64,000 bases of DNA, taken from the NCBI RefSeq assembly GCF_000483485.1, contig NZ_KI519609.1:2323460-2387459 (forward strand). Reading direction: 5' to 3'. A model generated the notes under the pieces. That model was given only the letters and a program-made list of their open reading frames with translations, ran no database searches and was not told where the DNA came from. The position numbers and the translations under genes are program-made. Origin of the DNA: Thiomicrorhabdus chilensis DSM 12352 (GTDB lineage: Bacteria; Pseudomonadota; Gammaproteobacteria; Thiomicrospirales; Thiomicrospiraceae). Positions 55,023-64,000 of this stretch are shown in pieces. Position 1 is the stretch's first letter; every line of letters starts with the position of its first letter.

Positions 55023-57269
55023 TCAAAACATCTCTTGTGGATCAACATCGATGCTCCAGCGAACTTTACGGCTCAGCGGACTTTTATAGATATGAGGTTC
55101 CACCTGCCCCAAAACCGCATGCAAGTCAGATCGTTGTGCCGACTGCAACAACAACTGATAACGGTAACGTCCTTGCCGACGCTCCATCGGAGCGGAAACC
55201 GGCCCCCATACATCCAGATCACGGACTTCGGCAGAAGAGCCGCCCGATTTGGTTTGTGCTAATTGGGCTTGAGCCAGCAAGGCGTGTTTCAATTCACTTA
55301 AAAAACGCAAACCATCCTGTGGTTGCATGGCTTCGGCCCGAATCATAATTTGATAACGGAACGGCGGCAATCGTGCTTGCTGACGCTCCAGCAACGCTTT
55401 CTCGGCGAAAGCGCCGTAGCCCTCTTTAATAAGGGTGATCAGAAGCGGATGATCGGGATGATGCGTCTGGATCAGAACTTCTCCGGCTTTTTCGGCGCGC
55501 CCGGCGCGTCCGGCCACCTGAAGAACGAGTTGAGCCATGCGTTCCGACGCGCGAAAATCGACTCCGAACAACCCTTGGTCAATATCCAACAGCGCCACCA
55601 GCGTCACATTGGGGAAATGATGCCCTTTGGCCAGCATTTGCGTGCCGATCAGAATATCGGCTTCACCGCTGCGAGCCTGCTCGGTCAATTCCGCCATCTT
55701 GCCTTTTTGTCGTGTGGTGTCGCGGTCGATGCGAACCACCTTTTGCTCGGGAAACCACTCCTGAATGGTTTCAGTCAAACGCTCCGTCCCCTGCCCGACC
55801 TTGACAAACTCCTCACTCTGACAGCTTGGACACGCCTTGGGCGCGGCACATTGGTAACCGCAATGGTGACAGCGCAAATGTCCGTGGACCGTTCCGGATT
55901 GGTGAAACGTCATATTGGCGTCACAACTTGGACATTGCGCCTGCCAGCCACATTGATGACACATCAATACCGGTGCAAACCCACGGCGATTCAAAAACAA
56001 CAACACCTGACCCTGTTTTTGAAGATGTTGCTGCATAGCGGTTCGCAGTGGGCGCGATACGCCTTCCTGAATTTTTTCGCCGCGCACATCCAGCAGTTTG
56101 ATGGATGGCAACTGGGCATTGGCAGCACGTTGATGCAGTTGCAGATGGTGATAACGTCCGATTTCAACATTATGCAGGCTTTCTAAAGAGGGCGTGGCCG
56201 AGCCCAGCACCACCGGGACTTTGCTATCGAATGCCCGACGGATCAACAGGTCACGTGCCGAATAGCGAAAGCCTTCCTGTTGCTTGAAAGAGAGGTCGTG
56301 CTCTTCGTCAATAATGCAGATTCCCAGATCGGCAAAAGGCGCAAAAATCGCCGAACGTGTGCCCAGCAACACCTTGACTTGGCCGGTACGCACCAACTGC
56401 CAGGCACACAGTCGTTCGGCATCGTTCAAACCGGAGTGCAATGCCGCAACCGGCTGTTGCAGATAAGCCGTGAAACGCGACACCATCTGCGGCGTCAGGC
56501 CGATTTCCGGCACCAGTACCAAAGCCTGCTTGCCACGTTTTAGCACGGCATCGATCATGCCCAGATAGACCTCGGTTTTACCGCTACCAGTGACCCCTTC
56601 CAGCAAAAATGCCTGGAACGACTGCACCGGCAAAGCCGCGACCGCATCCACCGCCTGTTGCTGATCTGCATTGAGTTCATGCTCAGGCTTGGCAGCATAA
56701 GCCATTTCCGGCAGACAGAGGCCTCGGCTCTCTTTGATCCAGCCTAAATCCATGAACTTTTTCAGGCTCGGGCGCCAAGATTCCAGCACGCAAGACAATT
56801 GACTGGCGGATTGGGCCATGCCCACCGACTTGAGATGGGTCAACAGCGCCAATTGATGTTTGGCGTTTTTGGGAATCGCATCGGCTTGAATTTCCAAGCC
56901 TTTTTCACTCAACTCCCAAACGGGCAGGCCTGTTATATTGACGGCCTCACCGGCACGCAGTTTTTTAGGCAAGGCGGCCTGCATCACTTCTCCAATCGGC
57001 TCATGATAGTAATGGGCCGACCAACTCAAAAACTCCAGATGTGCTTGAGTAAACAAGGCCTCTTCATCAATGACCGCCAGCACGCTTTTAAGTTTGTCGG
57101 ACTGGTAATCGCTCTCTTCGGCCAAGCCCATCACCAGACCCACCTGCTGCTTATTACGAAACGGCACCCAAACCCGACCGCCCACAACCGGCAAGGCTCC
57201 TTCCGACAGATCAAAACGGTAATCCAATGGGAACAGAAACGGTCCCGGCACAGCAACTTTAACAATCAT
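55023..57269 (-). CDS. priA: primosomal helicase PriA
   Basis: Replication-restart helicase, 748 residues. Walker A GVTGSGKTEVYLG, the DEEH box (CIIDEEHDLSFKQ) and the zinc-binding cysteines (CHQCGWQAQCPSC, CHHCG) are present. The C-terminal helicase motif VALLDIDQGLFGVDF is clear. A CAGGCCTG copy lies at 56925-56932. Confidence 0.97.
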   Translation of the reverse strand: MIVKVAVPGPFLFPLDYRFDLSEGALPVVGGRVWVPFRNKQQVGLVMGLAEESDYQSDKLKSVLAVIDEEALFTQAHLEFLSWSAHYYHEPIGEVMQAALPKKLRAGEAVNITGLPVWELSEKGLEIQADAIPKNAKHQLALLTHLKSVGMAQSASQLSCVLESWRPSLKKFMDLGWIKESRGLCLPEMAYAAKPEHELNADQQQAVDAVAALPVQSFQAFLLEGVTGSGKTEVYLGMIDAVLKRGKQALVLVPEIGLTPQMVSRFTAYLQQPVAALHSGLNDAERLCAWQLVRTGQVKVLLGTRSAIFAPFADLGICIIDEEHDLSFKQQEGFRYSARDLLIRRAFDSKVPVVLGSATPSLESLHNVEIGRYHHLQLHQRAANAQLPSIKLLDVRGEKIQEGVSRPLRTAMQQHLQKQGQVLLFLNRRGFAPVLMCHQCGWQAQCPSCDANMTFHQSGTVHGHLRCHHCGYQCAAPKACPSCQSEEFVKVGQGTERLTETIQEWFPEQKVVRIDRDTTRQKGKMAELTEQARSGEADILIGTQMLAKGHHFPNVTLVALLDIDQGLFGVDFRASERMAQLVLQVAGRAGRAEKAGEVLIQTHHPDHPLLITLIKEGYGAFAEKALLERQQARLPPFRYQIMIRAEAMQPQDGLRFLSELKHALLAQAQLAQTKSGGSSAEVRDLDVWGPVSAPMERRQGRYRYQLLLQSAQRSDLHAVLGQVEPHIYKSPLSRKVRWSIDVDPQEMF

Positions 57270-57550
57270 TCTGGTTTGATTCAGCTTACATAATTAAAAG
57301 CGAATCTTAACACGCCTGAACCTCGACCAAGAGTTGGGAAGCACAATTATTAAACAGGTTTCACCCCCTTTTGGCGTTTTAATACTTTGTTGTTTCCTGT
57401 TCAGAGTCTTTTCATGCTTTGCCTCTTCAAACATGCTAAAGTGTTGATAACACTCTTTTAAAGTGACGTTTAAGAGATAGAGCTGGATTGATTCGGCCTT
57501 AAAGGCTTTTCACCCCTTCTTGAACAAGCCCCGTAGGAAAGGAGGCCCCT

Positions 57551-57946
57551 ATGTTTAAACCCCTCACCTTGCTCACCTTGATTGCATCATTTTTATTGCT
57601 GAACGCGTGCAGCGTTTACCCGACCGCGACCAGCGGCTCACTGCAAACCCGTTCGGACAATGTGTATCTGAAGATCGGGTTCAGCAATTATGACCGCAAC
57701 CGTATCTTCCGTTATTACGGCTATCCGCACAAACGCCACGGCCACATTCCACCGGGTTATTACAAACGTTATCACCGCCACAAACCTCTGCCCCACAGTT
57801 TTCAACCACGTCCACTGCCATGGGAGCTTGAAAGGCATTTGACCCCATTACCCAGCGGTTACATCCGGGTAATGATTGGTAACGACATCGCCATCATGAA
57901 CACTCGGACTCGGGTCGTTTATGATGTGCTTTGGTCGATTCGCTGA
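57551..57946 (+). CDS. small lipoprotein, His/Arg/Tyr-rich
   Basis: A 131-residue protein with a signal peptide and lipobox (LLNACSV, Cys about residue 19). A basic His/Tyr/Arg/Pro-rich mature part follows (YYGYPHKRHGHIPPGYYKRY). The tail segment IAIMNTRTRVVYDVLW is conserved-looking. No family recognised. AAGGAGG precedes the ATG. The 281 bp upstream hold no gene. Confidence 0.75.
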   Translation: MFKPLTLLTLIASFLLLNACSVYPTATSGSLQTRSDNVYLKIGFSNYDRNRIFRYYGYPHKRHGHIPPGYYKRYHRHKPLPHSFQPRPLPWELERHLTPLPSGYIRVMIGNDIAIMNTRTRVVYDVLWSIR

Positions 57947-57964
57947 CAAATCACAACCAAACCA

Positions 57965-57989
57965 GCAGGCCTGTTCATTTTGGGCCTGC
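57965..57989 (+). repeat. CAGGCCTG motif copy folded into a stem-loop
   Basis: GCAGGCC (57965-57971) and GGCCTGC (57983-57989) pair around an 11-nt loop, followed by eight A residues. It carries the CATTTT extension in the loop and lies about 20 bp after the lipoprotein stop. Confidence 0.75.
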
Positions 57990-58101
57990 AAAAAAACCAG
58001 TTCTGGCTTTGTCTGCCCAAAGCAATCGACAGATAAAACCTGCAAAAACTCGCATAACACCGTAAAATACAAGGCAAATTAAGTTAAAAACCAAAATATT
58101 T

Positions 58102-58662
58102 ATGCAATTTGCCAACACTTTAAATCGTTTCATCTCTCTGCAAAACCAACTTCAAATCCGACTGGGGCATTTCATCGCCTGGGGTAGCCTGACTCTGGTT
58201 CTGCTAATGGCCTTGATTGTGGTACTGCGCTACGGCTTCAATATCGGCGAAGTCTCGTTGCAGGAAGCGGCCATGTACAACCATGCGATTTTGTTCATGC
58301 TGGGGATTGCCTACACCTACCAGCAGGATCAACATGTACGTGTCGATGTGTTTTACACCCACGCCAGCCCCAAACGCAAAGCCTGGATCAACCTGCTGGG
58401 CACAATGATACTGGTCTTACCGAGCATGCTCTTCATTCTTTGGGTTGGCTGGGATTATGTATCCGCCAGCTGGGCCATCCAGGAAAGCTCGGCGGAGGCC
58501 GGGGGGTTGGCTTATCTCTATCTTCTGAAAAGTTTGATTCTGATCATGGCGTGTTTGGTGATTCTGCAATCCTTGTCCATTGCCGCAAACTCTTGGCTGG
58601 AAATTTTTGACCCCAATGCGCCCAAAATTGAAAACAGCGTTGAAACGGAGGGCAAACTTTAA
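58102..58662 (+). CDS. dctQ: TRAP transporter small permease DctQ
   Basis: A 186-residue four-helix membrane protein of the DctQ family. Conserved stretch EVSLQEAAMYNHAILFMLG and AYTYQQDQHVRVDVFY identify it. It pairs with the large permease directly downstream (1-base overlap). No solute-binding protein gene lies next to it in this window. Confidence 0.92.
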   Translation: MQFANTLNRFISLQNQLQIRLGHFIAWGSLTLVLLMALIVVLRYGFNIGEVSLQEAAMYNHAILFMLGIAYTYQQDQHVRVDVFYTHASPKRKAWINLLGTMILVLPSMLFILWVGWDYVSASWAIQESSAEAGGLAYLYLLKSLILIMACLVILQSLSIAANSWLEIFDPNAPKIENSVETEGKL

Positions 58663-60032
58663 TGGAATGGTTAGCTCTACTGCTTTTCGCAGTCATCTTC
58701 ATCGCCCTTTTGGTTGGATTTCCTGTCGCCTTCACACTGGCCGGGATCTCATTGATTTTCGCCTTGGTCGCCAACCTGTTCGGCGCGTTCGATATGGCAT
58801 TCCTGCAAAGCATCCCCAATCGAATCTACAGCATCATGAGCAATGAAATCCTGATTGCCGTGCCGCTGTTTGTCTTCATGGGCATCATGCTCGAACAGTC
58901 TAAAATCGCCGAGCAGCTGCTCAACACCATGGATGAGGTCATGCGTGGCGTCAAGGGCGGTTTGGGCATCTCCGTGATTGTGGTGGGCATGCTGCTCGCT
59001 GCCAGTACCGGCATTGTCGGAGCCACGGTGGTCACCATGGGTTTATTGGCCCTGCCGACGATGATCAAACAGGGCTATTGTCCCAAACTGGCGAGCGGCA
59101 CCATCTGTGCATCCGGCACTTTGGGGCAGATCATTCCGCCCTCTATCGTATTGATCCTGCTTGGCGACGTTCTGTCATCCGCCTATCAGCAAGCCCAGCT
59201 CAGTCAAGGCATCTTCTCGCCTGAAACGCTCTCGGTCGGAGACCTGTTTATTGGCGCACTGTTCCCGGGCATGTTGCTGGTGCTTCTTTATATGCTTTAC
59301 ATCCTATTCAAGGCCATCACTCAACCCGATAGCGTACCCAACCATGTCGGCCAACCGGTTCAACCCGGCCTGCTCAAACGCGTTCTGGGCAGCCTATTGC
59401 CGCCACTGTTACTAATCTTACTGGTACTGGGATCGATTTTAGGCGGTTACGCCACCCCAACCGAAGCGGCGGCTTTAGGTGCCTTGGGGGCGACCTTGTT
59501 AGCCTTGAGCAAACAAAAACTGAATCTAAACACCCTAAACACCGTCATGCGCAACACCCTGCAAGTAACCAGCATGATTTTCATGATTTTCATCGGTGCC
59601 GCCTTCTTCTCCCTGGTGTTCCGCGGCCTAGGCGGCGATGATTTAATGACCGAACTGCTTTCCGACCTCCCCGGCGGCGTGTTTACCGCCATGTTGATCG
59701 TGATGGCACTGATGTTTGTTTTAGGCTTCTTTCTGGACTTTATTGAAATCACCTATGTCGTAGTGCCGGTGGTAGCGCCCATCCTGCTGATGATGGGGGT
59801 CGACCCGATCTGGCTCGGCATTATGATCGCCATTAACCTGCAAACGGCATTCCTCACCCCCCCTTTCGGTTTTGCGCTCTTCTATCTGCGAGGCGTGGCC
59901 CCAAAAAGCCTGACCACTGCCGATCTCTATCGCGGAACTCTGCCGTTTATTGCGATTCAACTTGGGGTATTGGCCATGATTGCCATCTGGCCGGAATTGG
60001 TGACTTGGCTACCTAAGCAAATATACGCATAA
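58662..60032 (+). CDS. dctM: TRAP transporter large permease DctM
   Basis: A 456-residue membrane protein with about twelve helices. Family blocks VPLFVFMGIMLEQSKIAEQL, the ASGTLGQIIPPSIVLILLG turn and GYATPTEAAALGALGATLLA are present. It uses a sodium or proton gradient for C4-dicarboxylate-like substrates; the substrate is set by the missing binding protein. Confidence 0.95.
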   Translation: MEWLALLLFAVIFIALLVGFPVAFTLAGISLIFALVANLFGAFDMAFLQSIPNRIYSIMSNEILIAVPLFVFMGIMLEQSKIAEQLLNTMDEVMRGVKGGLGISVIVVGMLLAASTGIVGATVVTMGLLALPTMIKQGYCPKLASGTICASGTLGQIIPPSIVLILLGDVLSSAYQQAQLSQGIFSPETLSVGDLFIGALFPGMLLVLLYMLYILFKAITQPDSVPNHVGQPVQPGLLKRVLGSLLPPLLLILLVLGSILGGYATPTEAAALGALGATLLALSKQKLNLNTLNTVMRNTLQVTSMIFMIFIGAAFFSLVFRGLGGDDLMTELLSDLPGGVFTAMLIVMALMFVLGFFLDFIEITYVVVPVVAPILLMMGVDPIWLGIMIAINLQTAFLTPPFGFALFYLRGVAPKSLTTADLYRGTLPFIAIQLGVLAMIAIWPELVTWLPKQIYA

Positions 60033-60163
60033 ATAGCGATAATGTGAGCTTTTTCCATAAATTTATTCAAATAAGGCCTAATTTAGCCGTTAATTAATTG
60101 GCAAGGCCTATTTTCTTGGTTAGAATCGAAGTAACTAATGATTGCTAATACGGCTCACACTGA

Positions 60164-62305
60164 ATGAATGCAGTAAGAATCCCTTCACAACTTGAAAACT
60201 CGGTGGCACGGTTACGTGAAGAGCGAGAGAACAAGTTGGAAATCATCTGCGCATTCCATGAAGCCGTCATTGTATTCAAACCAGATCTGACGCCGCAAAT
60301 CATCAACCAACAAGCCAAACTCTTGCTGGGCGAACACATCGACATTGACCAGCCCATTGAAAGCTTACCGCTTTACAAAAACAAAAAAGCCAGCCTGAGG
60401 TTTGACCTGCATGACTGCCTTCAGCAACTCATCGAAGAGGTTGAGCACACCCCAAAAGACAGTCAGCCCAAAGAGATTTCGGTTTGGCTCAAAGACGTGG
60501 AAACCCTCAAAACCACCCCGCTGCTGCTGTCCGGAAAGGCCCTGAAAACGGCTGAAGGTGGGCTAAAAAACCTGCTGCTGGTCATCTACGATCGTACCAT
60601 TTACGCTCAGGCTGACGAACAAAAGCGCCTTATGGAAGCCGCTTTCAACAGTTACGACGGCCAGTTCATCACCAATGAAAAGGGATACATCACCCACCCC
60701 AATGACGCCTTCTGCGCTCTGACCGGACTGCCAACCTCCACTCTGAAAAAAATGACCTTAACCGGCTGGCTGGAGCAGCAGGTCACCCTTAAAACCAACA
60801 CCAATGAAGTGCTGAAGACCCTACTGACCTCACGTTACTGGAGTGGAGAGGTGGAACTGCACCCCATGCCCAACACCACGTTTTATGCAGTATTAAGCAT
60901 ATCCATGCTGGCTGATGAACAGTTCAATATCGAACATTATGTGGTGACCATCCAGAACATTACCGACATCCACGAAGCGCAAATGGCCATCGAACAAATG
61001 GCCTATTACGATGACCTGACAGGCCTGGCCAATCGCCGTCTGGCTTACGAGCATCTGGATGTGGCATTAAAACACCATAAGCGCCACAATTCCTTTGCCT
61101 CGCTGTTTTTCATCAACCTGGACCGTTTCAAAAGCATTAATGACGCCTTTGGGCGCAACACGGGCGATGCGCTGCTCAAGCAGGTGGCGAGCAACCTCAG
61201 AAATCTGTTGCGTGAAGAAGATACCATTGCGCGCATCGGCGGTGACGAATTCCTGATCCTGACCCAGGACAAGGCCTTTTCCACCACCCAGGCGACCCAA
61301 AACGCCTACCATTTGGCCAACAAAATCGCCAAAGCACTGAACAAGAACTACCACATCAACGAAACCACCTTGCACAGCACCATCTGCATCGGCATCACCG
61401 TATTCCCATTCAAAGACGGGGACAGTGCGGAAGACTTGATGGACTATGCCGATTTGGCGATGTCGGCCGCCAAAAAACGCACCAACCAGAAAATTTACTT
61501 TTATGAACCGTCATTGTCCGAAGTGGTGATTGAACGTCGCGAACTCGAACACGCCTTGACCACAGCGGATCTGGACCAACAGTTTGAACTGCATTATCAA
61601 GCGCAAATCGGTCGCGATGACCAGGTTCATGGCGCGGAAGCCTTGCTGCGCTGGGATCACCCCGAACTCGGTTCGGTGACGCCGAATAAATTCATTCCTA
61701 TCGCTGAAGAAGGCCGTCAGATATTAAGGCTGGGTGACTGGGTCATGGCCACCGCCTTTATGCAGGCTAAAAAGTGGAGTCAGATTGACCCGCACTTTAA
61801 TCTGTCCATCAACATCAGCCCCATACAATTTCACGAGGCCGATTTTGTCGAACAGACCATGCAAGTGATGCAGACGACACAAGTCAACTCGCGCAACATC
61901 ACTTTGGAACTCACAGAAGGGGTTTTGATTTCCGATACCCAGTCGGCCCTCAAGAAGATCGGGCGTTTGAGCCAACTGGGCTTTAAAATCTCAATCGATG
62001 ATTTCGGAACCGGGTATTCATCTTTGAGTTATTTGCAAAAATTGCCGATACACGAACTGAAAATTGACAAAAGCTTCATCCATCGGGTGCCCGAAAGTGA
62101 AGATGATATGGCGATAGTCGAATCCATCATCAGCCTAGCCAGAACCAAAAAACTCGTCATAGTGGCTGAAGGCGTTGAAAACCATCAGCAAGTGGCCTTT
62201 TTAAGAGCTCAACCGGACGACATCATCATCCAAGGCTTCCTCTATGGCAAACCCTGCCGTAACAAAGAGTTTGAACAAACTTTCCTGAATGTTTCATCCG
62301 ATTAA
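60164..62305 (+). CDS. PAS-GGDEF-EAL c-di-GMP enzyme
   Basis: A 713-residue protein. N-terminal domain (about 1-150) unknown, then a PAS-like domain (160-270). GGDEF domain with intact GGDEF at residues 359-363, and EAL domain with EALLR at about 492-496. Cyclase and phosphodiesterase motifs are both canonical, so it may be bifunctional. Followed 110 bp later by a paralogue. Confidence 0.92.
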   Translation: MNAVRIPSQLENSVARLREERENKLEIICAFHEAVIVFKPDLTPQIINQQAKLLLGEHIDIDQPIESLPLYKNKKASLRFDLHDCLQQLIEEVEHTPKDSQPKEISVWLKDVETLKTTPLLLSGKALKTAEGGLKNLLLVIYDRTIYAQADEQKRLMEAAFNSYDGQFITNEKGYITHPNDAFCALTGLPTSTLKKMTLTGWLEQQVTLKTNTNEVLKTLLTSRYWSGEVELHPMPNTTFYAVLSISMLADEQFNIEHYVVTIQNITDIHEAQMAIEQMAYYDDLTGLANRRLAYEHLDVALKHHKRHNSFASLFFINLDRFKSINDAFGRNTGDALLKQVASNLRNLLREEDTIARIGGDEFLILTQDKAFSTTQATQNAYHLANKIAKALNKNYHINETTLHSTICIGITVFPFKDGDSAEDLMDYADLAMSAAKKRTNQKIYFYEPSLSEVVIERRELEHALTTADLDQQFELHYQAQIGRDDQVHGAEALLRWDHPELGSVTPNKFIPIAEEGRQILRLGDWVMATAFMQAKKWSQIDPHFNLSINISPIQFHEADFVEQTMQVMQTTQVNSRNITLELTEGVLISDTQSALKKIGRLSQLGFKISIDDFGTGYSSLSYLQKLPIHELKIDKSFIHRVPESEDDMAIVESIISLARTKKLVIVAEGVENHQQVAFLRAQPDDIIIQGFLYGKPCRNKEFEQTFLNVSSD

Positions 62306-62415
62306 TTCCGCCATAAAAATTTTATTCCATCAAGTTCTGTTTTCGTTAAAACACTCATTAACACTTAGTGTATTATGCTAAGTATTAACTTATTTACTTG
62401 AATTATCAAAGTGGT

Positions 62416-64000
62416 ATGGACGCTCCCAAGCACAGCACTGAAATCACCAAGCTGATCGCCAAACTCCATCAGGCGCACAGCTTTCAACGCCAGCAAATTG
62501 CCGATTCTTTTCAGCAAGGGTTGATCCTCTTTACGCCACAGCTTTCGCCAAGACTGGTCAACGCCAAAGTGCGCTATGTCATTGGTGAAACCACCGATAC
62601 CGACACACTCTTTTCCCAACTCAAACTCTACACCCAAAAAAGAAGCAACACTGAATTTGACCTTAAGGAATGGTTGCAAGAGTGCATCAACAGTCCGAAA
62701 TTAAAGTTGCAAGAAACCATGGTCTGGCTCAAGGACTGCGGTGAGGTCGCGGTCCACGCTACCACGCCGATTCAGCTGCAGGCTTTTCCCATTTTAAATG
62801 CCGACCAATCACTTGAAAGCATCCTGCTTCATCTAAAAGACCTGACCCTGGAAATTCAGGCCGAAGCCCAACAGAGACTGATGAATGCGAGCTATGCGGG
62901 ACAGTTCATCACCAATGCTCAAGGACTGATCACTCAACCCAACTATGCGTTCTCGGCCTACACCGGTCTTAAACCGGAAATACTGGAGACCATGACCTAT
63001 GTGGACTGGCTGAAAAAGCAGGTGACTCTTAAGGTGCCATTCGGTACGGTTATGGAATCCCTGTTAGAGGAAGGCTCCTGGAGTGGCGAGGTTCAGATTA
63101 CCGCCTCAACCGAAGCGCAGTTTTACGCGGTATTAAGTCTGTCGATGCTGATGGACGAGAATCGCAATATTGAACATTTTATCGGCGTGCTTCAAGACAT
63201 TACCGACATTCACGAAGCCCGGTCAAAAATTGAACAGCTGGCTTATTTTGACAAGCTCACCGGACTCGCTAACCGCAGTTTACTGCAAAACCAAATCGAA
63301 GCGGCCATCGAAGAAATTACCGTCAGTCAAAGCCATGCCGCCTTGCTTCTTATCGACCTGGACGGTTTCAAGATTCTGAATGACACCTTGGGGCATATGA
63401 TCGGCGACCAACTGCTGATCCTGGTGGCTCAAAAACTCCAGGCGGTGGTTGGCAGTGAAGGTCTGGTTGCCAGACTGGACGGCGACGAATTTGCAATTCT
63501 GCTCAAGGAACTCAGTCAAGATCATTACGAAGCCCTGCAAAACACCCTCGCTCTGGCGCATCGTATACAAGAAGACCTGGATGATCGCTATGAGATCAGC
63601 AACCGCTCCCTGCATTGTTCAGCGAGCATTGGCGTGCACCTTTTCGCCCCGACCCTGGAAGACAATCAATCCGACCAGCTCATAGGGTTCGCCAACCTTG
63701 CCATGCACGAAGCCAAAAACCTCGGTGGCAATCAGGTTCACCTGTTCGAAAACAATTTATGCGCCGTCGCCAAACAACGTCTGGAAATGTTGCAGGCTCT
63801 CAATCATTCTGAACTGGATGACGAATTCCAGCTTTACTTTCAGGCGCAAATTGATCAAAACGGCAAAGCGGTGGCTGCGGAGACCCTGTTGCGCTGGTTC
63901 CATCCAAGTCTGGGGTTTGTACCGCCTTGCGATTTCATCCCCGTGGCCGAAGAAGGACGGCAGATCATCAAGATCGGTCTGTGGGTCATGCACAAGGCGT
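62416..64000 (+). CDS. second PAS-GGDEF-EAL protein, 3' end cut by window
   Basis: Open from ATG 62416 to the window end (over 525 codons). It repeats the architecture of the preceding gene, with similar segments throughout (e.g. GQFITNAQGLITQPN against GQFITNEKGYITHPN, and DITDIHEA). Two signature changes are visible. The GGDEF loop reads DGDEF (about 63478-63492). The EAL motif reads ETL (63880-63888), keeping the metal-binding Glu. It may be a divergent or partly inactive copy. Confidence 0.88.
   Translation, partial: MDAPKHSTEITKLIAKLHQAHSFQRQQIADSFQQGLILFTPQLSPRLVNAKVRYVIGETTDTDTLFSQLKLYTQKRSNTEFDLKEWLQECINSPKLKLQETMVWLKDCGEVAVHATTPIQLQAFPILNADQSLESILLHLKDLTLEIQAEAQQRLMNASYAGQFITNAQGLITQPNYAFSAYTGLKPEILETMTYVDWLKKQVTLKVPFGTVMESLLEEGSWSGEVQITASTEAQFYAVLSLSMLMDENRNIEHFIGVLQDITDIHEARSKIEQLAYFDKLTGLANRSLLQNQIEAAIEEITVSQSHAALLLIDLDGFKILNDTLGHMIGDQLLILVAQKLQAVVGSEGLVARLDGDEFAILLKELSQDHYEALQNTLALAHRIQEDLDDRYEISNRSLHCSASIGVHLFAPTLEDNQSDQLIGFANLAMHEAKNLGGNQVHLFENNLCAVAKQRLEMLQALNHSELDDEFQLYFQAQIDQNGKAVAAETLLRWFHPSLGFVPPCDFIPVAEEGRQIIKIGLWVMHKA

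Larger units (their letters stand above)
67..61027. repeat. window-wide iterated octamer CAGGCCTG (28 copies)
   Basis: Positions of the first base: 67, 2679, 4300, 5392, 6316, 7487, 10668, 14121, 17949, 19959, 21356, 24561, 26722, 29649, 41548, 41576, 42322, 46504, 48959, 49605, 52551, 53392, 54528, 54895, 54963, 56925, 57966, 61020. Counted by eye, so one or two may be missed. One to two are expected by chance. Nine lie outside genes, mostly within 60 bp of a stop codon. Seven carry CATTTT two bases after the octamer, and several carry its mirror on the left. Confidence 0.85.

Overview
The window reads as a chromosome segment of a gammaproteobacterium. Its gene content fits the Thiomicrospira / Hydrogenovibrio / Thiomicrorhabdus group of sulfur-oxidising, microaerophilic autotrophs. 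The support is a complete cbb3 oxidase locus with its assembly genes, two kinds of sulfur-compound permease (TauE/SafE and a split YeeE/YedE pair), LpxL-type lipid A acylation, and the gammaproteobacterial arrangement comF<>bioB-bioF...bioH-bioC. The genus is inferred from gene content and was not tested by any search. Most genes are ordinary housekeeping genes, densely packed.

Layout. 1-8.4 kb: the end of an NtrX-like regulator, trkA-trkH (potassium uptake), a methyltransferase, an EamA permease, lpxL, ttcA and a DUF3616 exported protein. 8.4-15.1 kb: a MOSC protein, a TauE/SafE permease and trmA on the minus strand, then metH with a good terminator. 15.1-17.3 kb: an accessory island, which I read as an integron cassette array without an integrase. 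It has four cassettes, and three of the sites show exact start/end pairing (details in the entries). 17.3-26.7 kb: yaeQ, small membrane and enzyme genes, the YeeE/YedE pair, typA, pip-dtd, and an Hpt protein followed by two membrane proteins. 26.7-35.5 kb: the minus-strand respiratory locus ccoNOQP, a 46-residue membrane protein, ccoG, ccoH, ccoI, ccoS. 35.9-41.6 kb: hisB-H-A-F-E, a HIT protein and tatABC. 41.6-47.2 kb: a thioredoxin-fold DUF255 protein, a zinc metallopeptidase, a diguanylate cyclase, a CDF transporter and comF. 47.3-55 kb: the biotin cluster bioB-bioF-(DUF748)-(cspA, opposite strand)-bioH-bioC. 55-64 kb: priA, a small lipoprotein, TRAP permeases dctQ-dctM, and two tandem GGDEF-EAL proteins, the second cut by the window end.

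Three signals stand out beyond the gene list. (1) The palindromic octamer CAGGCCTG occurs 28 times by my reading, where about one is expected by chance. Many copies carry an asymmetric extension (CATTTT a few bases downstream), both inside genes and just after genes. This looks like a genome-wide iterated signal, perhaps an uptake-type sequence. (2) The integrase-less cassette array carries three genes of unknown function and one AhpD-like gene. (3) A 25-bp sequence containing an FNR/ANR-type box is repeated in inverted orientation on both sides of ccoNOQP, and a previously unlisted 46-residue membrane protein sits next to one copy.
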